This document shows positions 22,478-29,964 of a stretch of 29,964 nt of DNA, piece after piece. The notes beneath the pieces are model-generated. The model did not search any database, had not been told where the DNA came from, and worked only from the letters and a program-made list of their open reading frames with translations. The stretch is taken from contig CAYXUL010000039.1 in NCBI GenBank assembly GCA_964468475.1, positions 1 through 29,964 of the forward strand. Reading direction: 5' to 3'. Each line of letters opens with the position of its first letter. Position 1 is the first letter of the stretch. Source of the stretch: JBECKX01 sp964468475 (GTDB lineage: Bacteria; Zixibacteria; MSB-5A5; CAIYYT01). Made by a program: the position numbers and the translations under genes.

Positions 22478-23026
22478 ATGGACAGAAACACAGCCCTGCA
22501 ACTTGTCCGCGAGAAAGTTAAACAGGAAAACCTCATCAAGCATATCCTTGCGGTGGAGGCCGTGATGCGCCGCCTGGCGGAACATTTCGGCGAAGACCCT
22601 GACCGCTGGGGAATCGTGGGCTTGCTGCACGATCTCGATTATTCCGAGACGATGAATGATCCGGAGCGCCACACTCATCTTACCGAAGAATGGCTGACGG
22701 AATATCCCGACGTCGATGCTGAGATGATCCACGCGATCCACTGCCATGCCGACCACGCGGAATGTCATAATAAGATGGACTGGTCGCTGTATGCCACTGA
22801 CCCCACTACCGGTTTGATTACAGCGGCGGTGCTGATGCACCCCTCAAAGAAGCTCGCCGAGCTGCAAGTGAAGTCGGTCAAGAAACGCTTCAAGGACAAA
22901 CGCTTCGCCGCGGGCGCCAGGCGCGATGCCATCGCCAAATGCAGCGAGCTGGGGCTGGAACTCGGTGATTTCCTCGATCTCGCTTTGCAGGGGATGAGAC
23001 GTATTTCCGACGATCTGGGTTTCTAA
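22478..23026 (+). CDS. HD-domain phosphohydrolase
   Basis: 182 residues. A metal-dependent HD domain with H22 (LIKHILAVEAVM), the H51-D52 doublet in GLLHDLDYSE, further histidines in IHAIHCHADH (85-93) and D108 in YATDPTTGLI. Such short single-domain HD proteins act on nucleotides or similar phosphates; the substrate is not known. It follows the barrel gene by 16 bp and is followed by the MFS gene after 11 bp. Cytosolic. Confidence 0.85.
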   Translation: MDRNTALQLVREKVKQENLIKHILAVEAVMRRLAEHFGEDPDRWGIVGLLHDLDYSETMNDPERHTHLTEEWLTEYPDVDAEMIHAIHCHADHAECHNKMDWSLYATDPTTGLITAAVLMHPSKKLAELQVKSVKKRFKDKRFAAGARRDAIAKCSELGLELGDFLDLALQGMRRISDDLGF

Positions 23027-23037
23027 AAGGAACTTCT

Positions 23038-24420
23038 TTGGACAACGATAAACAATCGACCGCTGATGTCGAGCAGGCCGCTGTCGGCGGCTTGAAAGCG
23101 AAAATCGGGTGGGTGATGTATGACTTTGCCAACACGATTTTCTCTATGAACATCGTCACCTATTTTTTCTCTCCCTGGATCATCACCGATCTCGGCGTTG
23201 AAGATATCTTTTTCTCGCTGGCTTATTCCGGCTCGATGTTGATGGTAGCGCTGACCTTGCCCTCACTGGGGCGCCTCGCCGACCACACCGGTGGCAAGCT
23301 CCGCGGCCTCAGGACCTTCACTCTGTTGTGCATCGCCTTTACCGTATTGTTAAGCCTGGTCGCATTTCTCGATATCCACCTGATAGTAACCGTTGTGCTG
23401 GCGTTGGTCTGCTTTGCGGTGGCAAACTACTTTTATGAAGGCAGCATGCCCTTCTACAACGCGCTTCTCGCGGATGTCTCCACGCCGAGTACGGTGGGTA
23501 AGATCTCCGGCATCGGCGTCGGTCTTGGCTACGCCGGTGCTATTTGTGGACTACTGATGGTCCAGCCGTTTACTCACCTCAATATTCTTCCGGGGGTGTC
23601 GAATCGAGTTTATGCTTTCCTGCCCACGGCGATATTCTTTCTGATCTTCTCCTTACCAACCTTCATCTGGGTTAAGGAAAGAGATAGCAAACGATCCAGG
23701 GAGGTCCTCAAGGAGAGTTTCGCCTTACGCTGGAAACAAACCTTGCGTGAAGTCCGCCAATATCCCGGAGTCTTGCGTTACTTCATCGGTGACATCCTGG
23801 TCAAGGACGCCGTCAACACTATCATTGTCTTCATGGCGGTGTATGCTGAGACTGTGGTAGGCTTCAAGGACGCCGAGAAGGTGAAGCTCTTTTTGTTTTC
23901 AACCGCCGTCGCAGTGCCCGGCTCGATGTTATTCGGCTGGCTGGCTGACCGCATCAGGGCCAAGCGAGCGTTGCTCATCGCGATTGTCGGCTGGATCTGT
24001 GTGCTCTCTGCCGGCGTTGTTTTTGCCGAGAAGAGTCTGTTCTACATCGTGGGCGCATTCCTCGGTGTCTTCCTGGGGGCGGTCTGGACCACGACTCGCC
24101 CGTTGCTCAATACTCTCGTACCACCCGAAAAGATGGGTCAGTTTTATGGACTTTACGCCTTCTCCGGCAAAGCCGCGGCCGTAATCGGCCCGTTGCTGTG
24201 GGGCCTTGTGGTCTTGATCGGCAAGGCCGATCTGCCACTGGGACATGCGACGCTTTCTGTAATTTCATCATTAGGGGGCACCGTAACCGATGCTCTCGCC
24301 GCTACCATCCAGTACCGCCTCGCTCTCGGGGCGCAAATGATCGCCTTGATCGTGGGTTTCTTCGTCTTCCTCGGTGTGCCGAATCGCCGTCGCTATCCAG
24401 AGGCTTCCCCGCAAAACTGA
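23038..24420 (+). CDS. MFS transporter, UMF1/Atg22 family
   Basis: 460 residues with about 12 membrane helices. The N-terminal signature WVMYDFANTIFSMNIVTYFF is typical of UMF1-family transporters related to Atg22, and the first cytoplasmic loop LGRLADHTGGKLRG is the usual MFS loop 2-3 motif. A central loop (KERDSKRSREVLKESFALRW) splits the two halves. The start is TTG with AAGGAA 5 nt upstream. Substrate unknown; related proteins have been linked with amino acid or sugar efflux. Last gene of the long plus-strand run. Confidence 0.88.
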   Translation: MDNDKQSTADVEQAAVGGLKAKIGWVMYDFANTIFSMNIVTYFFSPWIITDLGVEDIFFSLAYSGSMLMVALTLPSLGRLADHTGGKLRGLRTFTLLCIAFTVLLSLVAFLDIHLIVTVVLALVCFAVANYFYEGSMPFYNALLADVSTPSTVGKISGIGVGLGYAGAICGLLMVQPFTHLNILPGVSNRVYAFLPTAIFFLIFSLPTFIWVKERDSKRSREVLKESFALRWKQTLREVRQYPGVLRYFIGDILVKDAVNTIIVFMAVYAETVVGFKDAEKVKLFLFSTAVAVPGSMLFGWLADRIRAKRALLIAIVGWICVLSAGVVFAEKSLFYIVGAFLGVFLGAVWTTTRPLLNTLVPPEKMGQFYGLYAFSGKAAAVIGPLLWGLVVLIGKADLPLGHATLSVISSLGGTVTDALAATIQYRLALGAQMIALIVGFFVFLGVPNRRRYPEASPQN

Positions 24421-24451
24421 TCTTCAGTCGCTGCTGTTCCGGTAATTGGAC

Positions 24452-24481
24452 TTGGCAAGTACAGAATCCACCTTATATTAT
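24452..24481 (+). promoter_or_regulatory. Likely sigma-70-type promoter of M23-dockerin gene
   Basis: TTGGCA (24452-24457) and TATTAT (24476-24481) each match consensus at five of six bases, with an 18-bp spacer, 45 bp before the ATG. This separates the M23 gene from the preceding operon. Confidence 0.45.
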
Positions 24482-24525
24482 AACTAGTCACGCACTCTTC
24501 TCGCCAGTTCGGAGGATTCTCACCC

Positions 24526-25983
24526 ATGCGCCACTCAGCGCTCATTGCAGTGTTGGTGATTCTGCAGGCAACCTGCCTTCACGCAACAATTCCGTGGCCG
24601 ATGCAGCCGTTTGACTCCGCCCATGCTATCGGAAACAGCTACGGCGAGTTTCAGGATTATGACGGCAATCCCTACCTCCACCCCGGAATCGATATCCTCG
24701 CGCAGGCCGGCACGCCCGTATACGCCGTCAAATCAGGCTGGGTGAAGGCTGTCCTGACCACCGCTGCCGATCTGCACTGGCGCGTGGCGATTGGCGATTC
24801 CGCCGGGCCGGACAGTTGCGATGGCTATCTCTACGCTCATCTCAGGCAGTCCACCATCGCTGTCTCGGAAGGGGAGTTTGTCGACAGCGGCCAGTATCTC
24901 GGCAGCATCGTGACCTGGCCGGTAGCGAATTTCCACCACCTCCATTTCGTGAAAATTCGCAGCGGGGGCACCACCTGGACTTCGGATTGGCTGTTTGTCG
25001 GCAACCCGCTGGATGAACTGGTCAATGCTACCGATACCAGCACCCCGCGTTTCCTCGATATCAGCGCCGGCACCCCATTTCGCTTTGCGCAAGACAACAC
25101 CAATACTTATTTCGCGGTTGGTGGACCAGTAAGCGGCAACGTCGATATTGTCGCCAAGTCCGATGACCTTATCAATCACCCCACGTGGCGAGTCGCGCCC
25201 TATACGATGGGTTACGAAATCTATTCCGACTCAGTCACCCTGGGACCTTATACCTCGTTCACCTTCACCGGTGATCTGCTTTGGACTGATGTGACGAATG
25301 TCATCTACAAGGATTCGGTACCGTGTAACTCGGAAGGCAACTACGACCAACGTATTTTCTATGAGGTTCTGACCAATCACGATGGCGATCCGAAGATAAC
25401 TCCGGCCGACGATGCCGGCAACTGGGCGACGGGGCAGGTGCCTAACGATACCTACTGGATCAAAGCTTGGTCGGCTGATCAGGCGGGGAACATCGCCTAC
25501 GACAGTATGCAGGTCACGACAGCCAATTTCTTCAACATCCACTTTCAGCTGGCCTGCAGTGATGGCAACCCGTATCCCAATTATTGGCTACAAGTTCCTT
25601 TCACCGGGGCCAGCGATACCGTTTCGACCTCCGACTTCACCTATCCCGACATGCCTGCGGGCACCTACGAGGTGTCGGTACACCGCCCCTACTACAATAC
25701 TTATATTGAGACTGCGCAGGTTTACGGTGACATCACCGTCAACGCCGTGCTGACGCCTACCTCGTATGTGAACGGAGATGTCGACAACAGCGGTTATGTG
25801 TCGATCGCCGACGCTGTATATCTGATCAACTACATATTCGGAGGCGGGCCGTATCCGGTCATTTGGGCCTCGGCTGTCAATATCGACGCCACTCCTACAG
25901 TTTCGATAGGTGACGCCGTGTACATAATAAACTACATCTTCGGAGGCGGTCCGCCTCCCGGCGGCGGCCTGAATACCCCCTGA
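24526..25983 (+). CDS. Secreted M23 (LytM) peptidase-like protein with dockerin-like C-terminus
   Basis: 485 residues. A signal peptide (1-20, ending CLHA) leads directly to a LytM domain with YLHPGIDILAQAGTPVYAV (zinc ligands H52, D56), YLYAHL (H105) and FHHLHF (H138, H140), so the active site looks complete. The middle 250 residues are beta-rich and may bind a wall or surface polymer. The C-terminus has two dockerin-like repeats (DVDNSGYVSIADAVYLINY, then NIDATPTVSIGDAVYIINY) each ending IFGGGP. The second calcium loop is degenerate: N for D at position 1 and P for G at position 6. It probably cuts peptide cross-links in cell walls or other Gly-rich peptides outside the cell. GGAGG lies 11 nt before ATG. 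Confidence 0.9.
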   Translation: MRHSALIAVLVILQATCLHATIPWPMQPFDSAHAIGNSYGEFQDYDGNPYLHPGIDILAQAGTPVYAVKSGWVKAVLTTAADLHWRVAIGDSAGPDSCDGYLYAHLRQSTIAVSEGEFVDSGQYLGSIVTWPVANFHHLHFVKIRSGGTTWTSDWLFVGNPLDELVNATDTSTPRFLDISAGTPFRFAQDNTNTYFAVGGPVSGNVDIVAKSDDLINHPTWRVAPYTMGYEIYSDSVTLGPYTSFTFTGDLLWTDVTNVIYKDSVPCNSEGNYDQRIFYEVLTNHDGDPKITPADDAGNWATGQVPNDTYWIKAWSADQAGNIAYDSMQVTTANFFNIHFQLACSDGNPYPNYWLQVPFTGASDTVSTSDFTYPDMPAGTYEVSVHRPYYNTYIETAQVYGDITVNAVLTPTSYVNGDVDNSGYVSIADAVYLINYIFGGGPYPVIWASAVNIDATPTVSIGDAVYIINYIFGGGPPPGGGLNTP

Positions 25984-26054
25984 CTACTATCCCGCTCTAT
26001 TTCGTTTGGTTCTTAATACTCCAGCCACTATATTCGCAGTTTTTGGACGCAAAG

Positions 26055-26420
26055 ATGAGCGACGAAGAGAGATACAGCAGACTGGAAGAATTCCGCAGCT
26101 TTCGCGAGCGGATGAACGAACGCATCCTGGGAGAGAAGCACCAGCAGATAAACCGCTTTTTCGGGCTCGATATGCGTGCATTCGAGGAAGGCGCTCTGGA
26201 AACACGCACCAAGGCGATGCTCGGTTTGGTTGCCTCGATGGTACTGCGCTGTGACGATTGTATTGCGTACCACTTGATCGAGTGCAAGCAACAAGGTATC
26301 AAGCGCGCCGAGCTGTTTGACGTCTTCAATATCGCCCTGGTGGTAGGTGGCTCAATCGTAATTCCCCACCTCCGCCGAGCCGTGGAGCTTCTTGATGAAC
26401 TCGAGCAGTCAGACTCCTGA
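26055..26420 (+). CDS. AhpD-like carboxymuconolactone decarboxylase family protein
   Basis: 121 residues, helical. It has the AhpD redox motif: LRCDDCIAYHL with C66, C69 and H73 at the expected spacing, followed by IKRAELFDVFNIALVVGGSIV. Many such small proteins are peroxide-related thiol reductases; actual decarboxylase activity is unlikely with the CxxC present. I start at ATG (MSDEERYS); a TTG 12 nt upstream is also in frame. The end overlaps the following membrane-protein gene by 26 nt. Confidence 0.87.
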   Translation: MSDEERYSRLEEFRSFRERMNERILGEKHQQINRFFGLDMRAFEEGALETRTKAMLGLVASMVLRCDDCIAYHLIECKQQGIKRAELFDVFNIALVVGGSIVIPHLRRAVELLDELEQSDS

Positions 26421-27276
26421 GGCGGCGCCCAATGAAGAGCCCAGCTTCTCTTCGGTGCGCAGTCGTTACCCCAGCTTTCTCAGCTCCAAATTTGACCTGT
26501 TACAGATCCTTAAAGACAGCGGTCAACTGATCTACGAGGGTTGGCGCGATCTGCTTTTTATCTTCGTAGCGCTCCAGGTTCCCCTCATCATAGTCTCGCA
26601 ATTACTGCTGCCCAGCGAGCCGGAAGCGGTTGCCGGCGCCGAAGCAGCCTCACGCTTTTTCCCAATCATTGTCTTCTTTGCCTTTGTTGGAATGTTCGTC
26701 ACGGTAAATGTCCTGACAGCGTCGCGCTATATTGTCTTTGGCGCACCCAAGCCGCTTCACGAGATCTTTACGCACTCCATCGTTAAGTTTCCGATTGTGG
26801 TCATCGCTGCGATCGGCGCCTGGGGAATTGTAATGCTCTCTTTCTTTCCGGCGCTGGCGGCCATCGCCAATCTGGGCATTTCAGCTCCGGGCCTTCTCCT
26901 GTTTTTTGTCCTGCTGACGCCTGTGGTCATCGTGGCAGTCTATGCATCCCTCTTTATGCACAGCATTGTGCTCGGAGATCGCGGAGTATTGGGCGGGCTG
27001 ATACACGGTTTCTCTCTGGTCAAAGGAAACTGGTGGCGCGTCTTTTCGCTCTATCTGGTGATAGTTGCGGCAAGCTTGCTGATTGCGTTGCCAATTTCAT
27101 TCTTCGACTTCCTCTTTGAACCGGGGATCATGCTGAGGTTTGTAATCAAGTTTGTAATCGGAATTCTCGGGCTCTTGCTCACCATTCCAACTATCAACCT
27201 TTACTACAACTTGCTGGGGGTCAACCACGAGCGCATCGGCGCAAATCATATCCAATCACACTCCCAACATCTTTAG
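26395..27276 (+). CDS. Polytopic membrane protein of unknown function
   Basis: 293 residues with a soluble N-terminal part of about 45 residues and six hydrophobic helices. HGFSLVKGNWWRVFSLYLVI, where a KGNWWR-type turn precedes a helix, resembles the membrane domain found in DUF975-like and glycerophosphodiester phosphodiesterase membrane proteins. No catalytic residues are recognisable. The start ATG has GGAG 8 nt upstream inside the AhpD-like gene, so the two are likely coupled. It converges on the CPBP protease gene with only 10 bp between stops, so no dedicated terminator fits there. Confidence 0.75.
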   Translation: MNSSSQTPEAAPNEEPSFSSVRSRYPSFLSSKFDLLQILKDSGQLIYEGWRDLLFIFVALQVPLIIVSQLLLPSEPEAVAGAEAASRFFPIIVFFAFVGMFVTVNVLTASRYIVFGAPKPLHEIFTHSIVKFPIVVIAAIGAWGIVMLSFFPALAAIANLGISAPGLLLFFVLLTPVVIVAVYASLFMHSIVLGDRGVLGGLIHGFSLVKGNWWRVFSLYLVIVAASLLIALPISFFDFLFEPGIMLRFVIKFVIGILGLLLTIPTINLYYNLLGVNHERIGANHIQSHSQHL

Positions 27277-27286
27277 TACTTTGTAG

Positions 27287-28024
27287 CTATCTGAAGCTCG
27301 CGGGCAACAAAATCACCATTGCATCCTGAAGAAAATGCGCGATGATCCCCGGCCAGAGACTGCCGGTGCCCAGGTAGAGCGCAGTGAACATCAACCCATA
27401 AGCAAAAATCACGATGAATCCCCCAAACCCCTGGTATAAGTGACCGCTGGCAAATGCCAGCGTTGAAATCAGCACTCCGATCCAGAGTCGACCGCCGGTC
27501 AGTGAGGCGATTCGCGTCAGCAAATAGCCACGAAATGTCAATTCCTCCGAGACCGCGACTATCGCGCACAGAACAACCCAGACGATTTTCTCCGGCGTCG
27601 ACTCCGGCAGCAACGCCATGATATCCGCGAAATGCCCCGCGTCACTTGCAACTACGAGACTCTGCAAAATCCATAATGTGATATTGGCGCCGATCAGGAA
27701 AAACACCGCTACCGGAATCGTCCATTTACTGAGCTGCCCCAGACCGATACTCTTGAGGGGGGATTGCTCCGAGCGCAGCGCAATCAGCACCACGACCAAT
27801 ACTGCCAGCTGCAGAACTATAGTGGGCAGGTAAATCTCGAACATCGCCGAGGTGACCTGCTCGGTAAGGTTGGATTGCCCCTCGTAGAAATAGAACGACA
27901 CCAGGGGCCACAAAACTGCCAGGACGACCAGTAAGAGATAGCTGATAAGATTCAGTTGCGAGCGCGGAGGTGGAGTGATTCCATGCCGTGGCTCGCCTTG
28001 ATCAATTTGCTCCATCCCTGTCAT
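27287..28024 (-). CDS. CPBP-family intramembrane metalloprotease
   Basis: 245 residues with about seven membrane helices. The three family motifs are present: SEELTFRGYLL (E160, E161, R165), FASGHLYQG (H195) and GIIAHFLQD (H230, D234). Members include Rce1-type CAAX proteases and bacterial proteins linked to bacteriocin self-immunity or membrane-protein processing; which applies here cannot be told. It stands alone on the minus strand. ATG 28024 and ATG 28015 are both possible and neither has a strong ribosome site. Confidence 0.88.
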   Translation of the reverse strand: MTGMEQIDQGEPRHGITPPPRSQLNLISYLLLVVLAVLWPLVSFYFYEGQSNLTEQVTSAMFEIYLPTIVLQLAVLVVVLIALRSEQSPLKSIGLGQLSKWTIPVAVFFLIGANITLWILQSLVVASDAGHFADIMALLPESTPEKIVWVVLCAIVAVSEELTFRGYLLTRIASLTGGRLWIGVLISTLAFASGHLYQGFGGFIVIFAYGLMFTALYLGTGSLWPGIIAHFLQDAMVILLPASFR

Positions 28025-28149
28025 ATTACACTAGTTATCACAGCGGCGCAATCTCCTCATGCACCGACGTGACCTCCTCTGCGACATTCACATGATTTAC
28101 TATTCCAACCCGCATCCACAGATTGGCCTGCGAAAGGAGTACGTAAGTC

Positions 28150-28644
28150 ATGTCGCTCGAATTTCATAATTGGATCTATCTCGTCAAGCTCCCGCCGGCC
28201 TGGCATCAGCCACCCCAGACAGCAAGCGAAAAGAGTCGTCTCGATGAACTCAAGGAAGCAGTGGCCGAAGCAATTACCGAGCTACCGCAGAAGCAACAGG
28301 AGGCGCTACGCCTCTACTACTTTGCTGGTTACAGCCTGGAGCAGATTGCAGACACTCACGGATGCAAGCTGACACAGATAAAGAGTCTGCATCGCCAGGC
28401 ACTGAGGAGATTAAGAGGTCGTCTCTCTGGCTTTGTCCACTCTCGTTATGGCATTGAAACCTCAAAGGCCGGCTGCGTTCTCTGTGACAGCCCGGATCGA
28501 AGTAAAATTGACGAACTCATACTGGCCAAACGACCCGAGGAGCCGTATTCCGCCCTGTTCAGGAAACTGAAGTCCCGGTTTGGCATTCGGCTAATCTCAC
28601 CCAAGACCGTTATCGGCCATATCAAATATCACAGCAAATCATGA
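28150..28644 (+). CDS. Sigma-region-4-like HTH protein with second CxxC/HxxxH DNA-binding domain
   Basis: 164 residues. Residues 32-92 match sigma-70 region 4: AITELPQKQQEALRLYYFAG, then YSLEQIADTHGCKLTQIKSL and HRQALRRLRGRL. There is no region 2, so it cannot be a complete sigma factor. The C-terminal third has C109-x2-C112 (CVLCDSPDRSKIDELI) and ends H157-x3-H161 (IGHIKYH) around a helical stretch. This is the layout of small zinc-stabilised HTH domains (CxxC, RxxID, HxxxH). The protein should bind DNA at two places and act as a regulator. AAAGGAG lies 10 nt before the ATG. The RHH gene follows after 16 bp. Confidence 0.8.
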   Translation: MSLEFHNWIYLVKLPPAWHQPPQTASEKSRLDELKEAVAEAITELPQKQQEALRLYYFAGYSLEQIADTHGCKLTQIKSLHRQALRRLRGRLSGFVHSRYGIETSKAGCVLCDSPDRSKIDELILAKRPEEPYSALFRKLKSRFGIRLISPKTVIGHIKYHSKS

Positions 28645-28660
28645 AAAGGAGAAATCTCTG

Positions 28661-28924
28661 ATGGAGAAGCAAAAGCGTGACCACATTGTCAACCTCTACG
28701 TTAACTACGACCTCAAATCTGCCCTCGAGCAGCTGGCACAGCGCCGCGACCAGACGCTCTCCAGCGTAATCAGACGGGTGCTCAGAATCGGTGTGCCGAT
28801 CCTGCAACGCCTCTGGGACACCGAGGACCAGTTGCTGCGCGAGCAAAGTGAGCTTCTCCACGAAGTAAGAGAGGCGGCACAAAAGCAGGGAGCGGCAGCA
28901 GAGCAGGGCGGAGATGCTTCCTAG
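28661..28924 (+). CDS. Ribbon-helix-helix protein with coiled-coil tail
   Basis: 87 residues. HIVNLYVNYDLKSALEQLAQ, then RRDQTLSSVIRRVLRIGVPI, is a short strand and two helices in the pattern of Arc/MetJ/CopG-type dimeric DNA-binding proteins. From about residue 52 the sequence (LWDTEDQLLREQSELLHEV) suits a coiled coil. It could be a repressor or an antitoxin-like protein, but no toxin gene is next to it. A strong AAAAGGAG lies about 9 nt before the ATG. It is between the sigma-4-like gene and the NtrC-type activator, all on one strand. Confidence 0.75.
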   Translation: MEKQKRDHIVNLYVNYDLKSALEQLAQRRDQTLSSVIRRVLRIGVPILQRLWDTEDQLLREQSELLHEVREAAQKQGAAAEQGGDAS

Positions 28925-28978
28925 GTGACTCGCAATTTCCGTTGCCTTTTCCGCCTGAGGAGCCTACCATCGACAGAT

Positions 28979-29964
28979 ATGGTGCGTCTGCGAATCCTGA
29001 TAGTCGATGATGAGCAAAACCAGCGTGATATGCTGGCGGGCTTTCTGAAGAAGAATGACTTTGCCGTAACCACCGCGGCATCGGGAGAGGAAGCCCTCAA
29101 GCTTTTCGAAACAAAATCGTTCGAGATCGGCCTGTTCGATATGCGCATGTCCGGCATGACCGGCCTGGAACTATTCGATAAAGTCCATCAGCTGGACCCC
29201 GAGATGCAGGTCATCATGATCACCGCTTTCGGCAATATAGAATCAGCCGTGGATGCCATGCGCTCCGGGGTCTTCAATTACCTGAGCAAACCGGTAAACC
29301 TCGAGGAATTGCTGGAACTGATTAAGAAAGCGGGGGAGCAACACTATCTGCTCAGCGAAAACCGTCAGCTCAAGGAGCAGATGCAAATACTCGAGGTCGC
29401 CGAGATTGTGGGCCAGTCGCAGAAGCTAAAGGCGCTGCTCTCTGAGGTAGCCCGCGTTGCGCCCACCGATTCCACTGTGCTCGTTACCGGCGAGTCGGGA
29501 ACCGGCAAGGAGTTGCTGGCGCGCACGATTCATAACCTCTCACCGCGCAACAACGGTCGTTTCGTGGCTGTCAATTGCGCCGCAATTCCGGAGACACTGC
29601 TCGAATCGGAGTTGCTCGGTCATGAAAAGGGCGCCTTCACCGGTGCCGAGAAACGCCGGATCGGGCGGTTCGAGCTGGCCTCAGGCGGCACGCTGCTGCT
29701 CGATGAAATCGGCGAACTGCCCGGTAGCATCCAGGTCAAGCTTTTGCGCCTGATCGAGGAGAAGAAATTCGAAAGGTTAGGTGGCGAGGAGGAAATCGAA
29801 GCTGACGTCCGCCTGATCGCTGCCACCAACCGCGATTTGCAGGCGGAGGTGGAAGCCGGCGAATTTCGCGAAGATCTATTCTATCGCATCAATGTAGTCC
29901 ATCTTCACATTCCGCCGTTGCGAGAGCGCCGCGAGGATATCATGCCGCTGGTCGATCACTTCCT
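28979..29964 (+). CDS. NtrC-family sigma-54-dependent response regulator (3' truncated by window)
   Basis: 328 residues visible, open to the right edge. The receiver domain (1-120) has D10/D11 in ILIVDDE, phospho-acceptor D54 in GLFDMRMSG, T82 in MITAFG and K104 in YLSKPV. The AAA+ domain has Walker A GESGTGKE (171-178), the sigma-54 contact loop GAFTGA (218-223) and Walker B LLLDEIGEL (239-247). A C-terminal Fis-type HTH is expected outside the window. It turns on sigma-54 promoters after phosphorylation by a sensor kinase, which is not in view. I start at ATG 28979; GTG 28925, directly after the RHH stop, is in frame and would add 18 residues. Confidence 0.95.
   Translation, partial: MVRLRILIVDDEQNQRDMLAGFLKKNDFAVTTAASGEEALKLFETKSFEIGLFDMRMSGMTGLELFDKVHQLDPEMQVIMITAFGNIESAVDAMRSGVFNYLSKPVNLEELLELIKKAGEQHYLLSENRQLKEQMQILEVAEIVGQSQKLKALLSEVARVAPTDSTVLVTGESGTGKELLARTIHNLSPRNNGRFVAVNCAAIPETLLESELLGHEKGAFTGAEKRRIGRFELASGGTLLLDEIGELPGSIQVKLLRLIEEKKFERLGGEEEIEADVRLIAATNRDLQAEVEAGEFREDLFYRINVVHLHIPPLRERREDIMPLVDHF

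Noticed and set aside
24198..24614. 138-residue open frame between MFS and M23 genes
   Set aside because: Overlaps both genes in another frame and has no domain-like sequence.
1..29964. tRNA, rRNA, prophage or insertion-sequence genes
   Set aside because: None could be recognised on either strand by reading; no transposase, integrase or attachment-site duplication was seen.

Overview
The window looks like a piece of a Gram-negative chromosome from an uncultured, probably FCB-group bacterium; Zixibacteria is my best guess. The evidence is two secreted proteins ending in a paired dockerin-like module with the signature DAVYLINYIF-GGGP, a secreted repeat protein ending in a type-IX-secretion-like sorting domain (QNFPNPFNPET), an outer-membrane beta-barrel and a lipoprotein. 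This assignment is inference: there is no rRNA or tRNA gene to anchor it. One 100-N scaffold gap (9901-10000) falls inside a penicillin-binding protein gene, so this is a draft metagenome-type assembly.

Layout. (1) 1-1118: 3' part of a secreted beta-helix protein with dockerin. (2) 1119-2093: about 1 kb with no credible gene, made of stem-loop repeats, including two almost identical 105-bp REP doublets set in a diverged tandem unit of about 256-260 bp. (3) 2094-4823, minus strand: nucleotide-sugar oxidoreductase, hexapeptide N-acetyltransferase, GT2 glycosyltransferase and a small GIY-YIG nuclease that lies beside the repeats. (4) 4969-7767, minus: large secreted WxDxR-repeat protein. (5) 8234-10264, plus: class A penicillin-binding protein, converging on a small zinc-ribbon protein (10289-10705, minus). 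(6) 10876-11370: thioredoxin-fold lipoprotein. (7) 11542-24420, plus: a long, tightly packed gene run: mannose-1-phosphate guanylyltransferase, tsaC, ywlE-like phosphatase, DUF3108 protein, deoxyhypusine-synthase-like protein, bifunctional ftcD, PHP phosphoesterase, secreted HExxH protease, ECF-transporter S component, outer-membrane barrel, HD protein and UMF1-type MFS transporter. Several junctions are 4-nt start/stop overlaps. (8) 24526-25983: secreted M23 peptidase with dockerin, with its own likely promoter. (9) 26055-27276: AhpD-like protein and a polytopic membrane protein, converging on a CPBP intramembrane protease (27287-28024, minus). (10) 28150-29964: a small regulatory cluster of sigma-region-4/zinc-HTH protein, ribbon-helix-helix protein and the start of an NtrC-type sigma-54 activator that runs off the window.

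How the genes may work together. Regions 3 and 7 (manC) supply surface polysaccharide precursors. The secreted proteins carry three kinds of C-terminal module (dockerin, type-IX-like, FlgD-like), which suggests several ways of placing proteins on the cell surface. The ECF S component followed directly by an outer-membrane barrel suggests a two-membrane vitamin uptake route. The most unusual items are the deoxyhypusine-synthase-like protein that seems to lack the catalytic lysine, the repeat array next to a GIY-YIG nuclease, and the two-headed DNA-binding protein at 28150.
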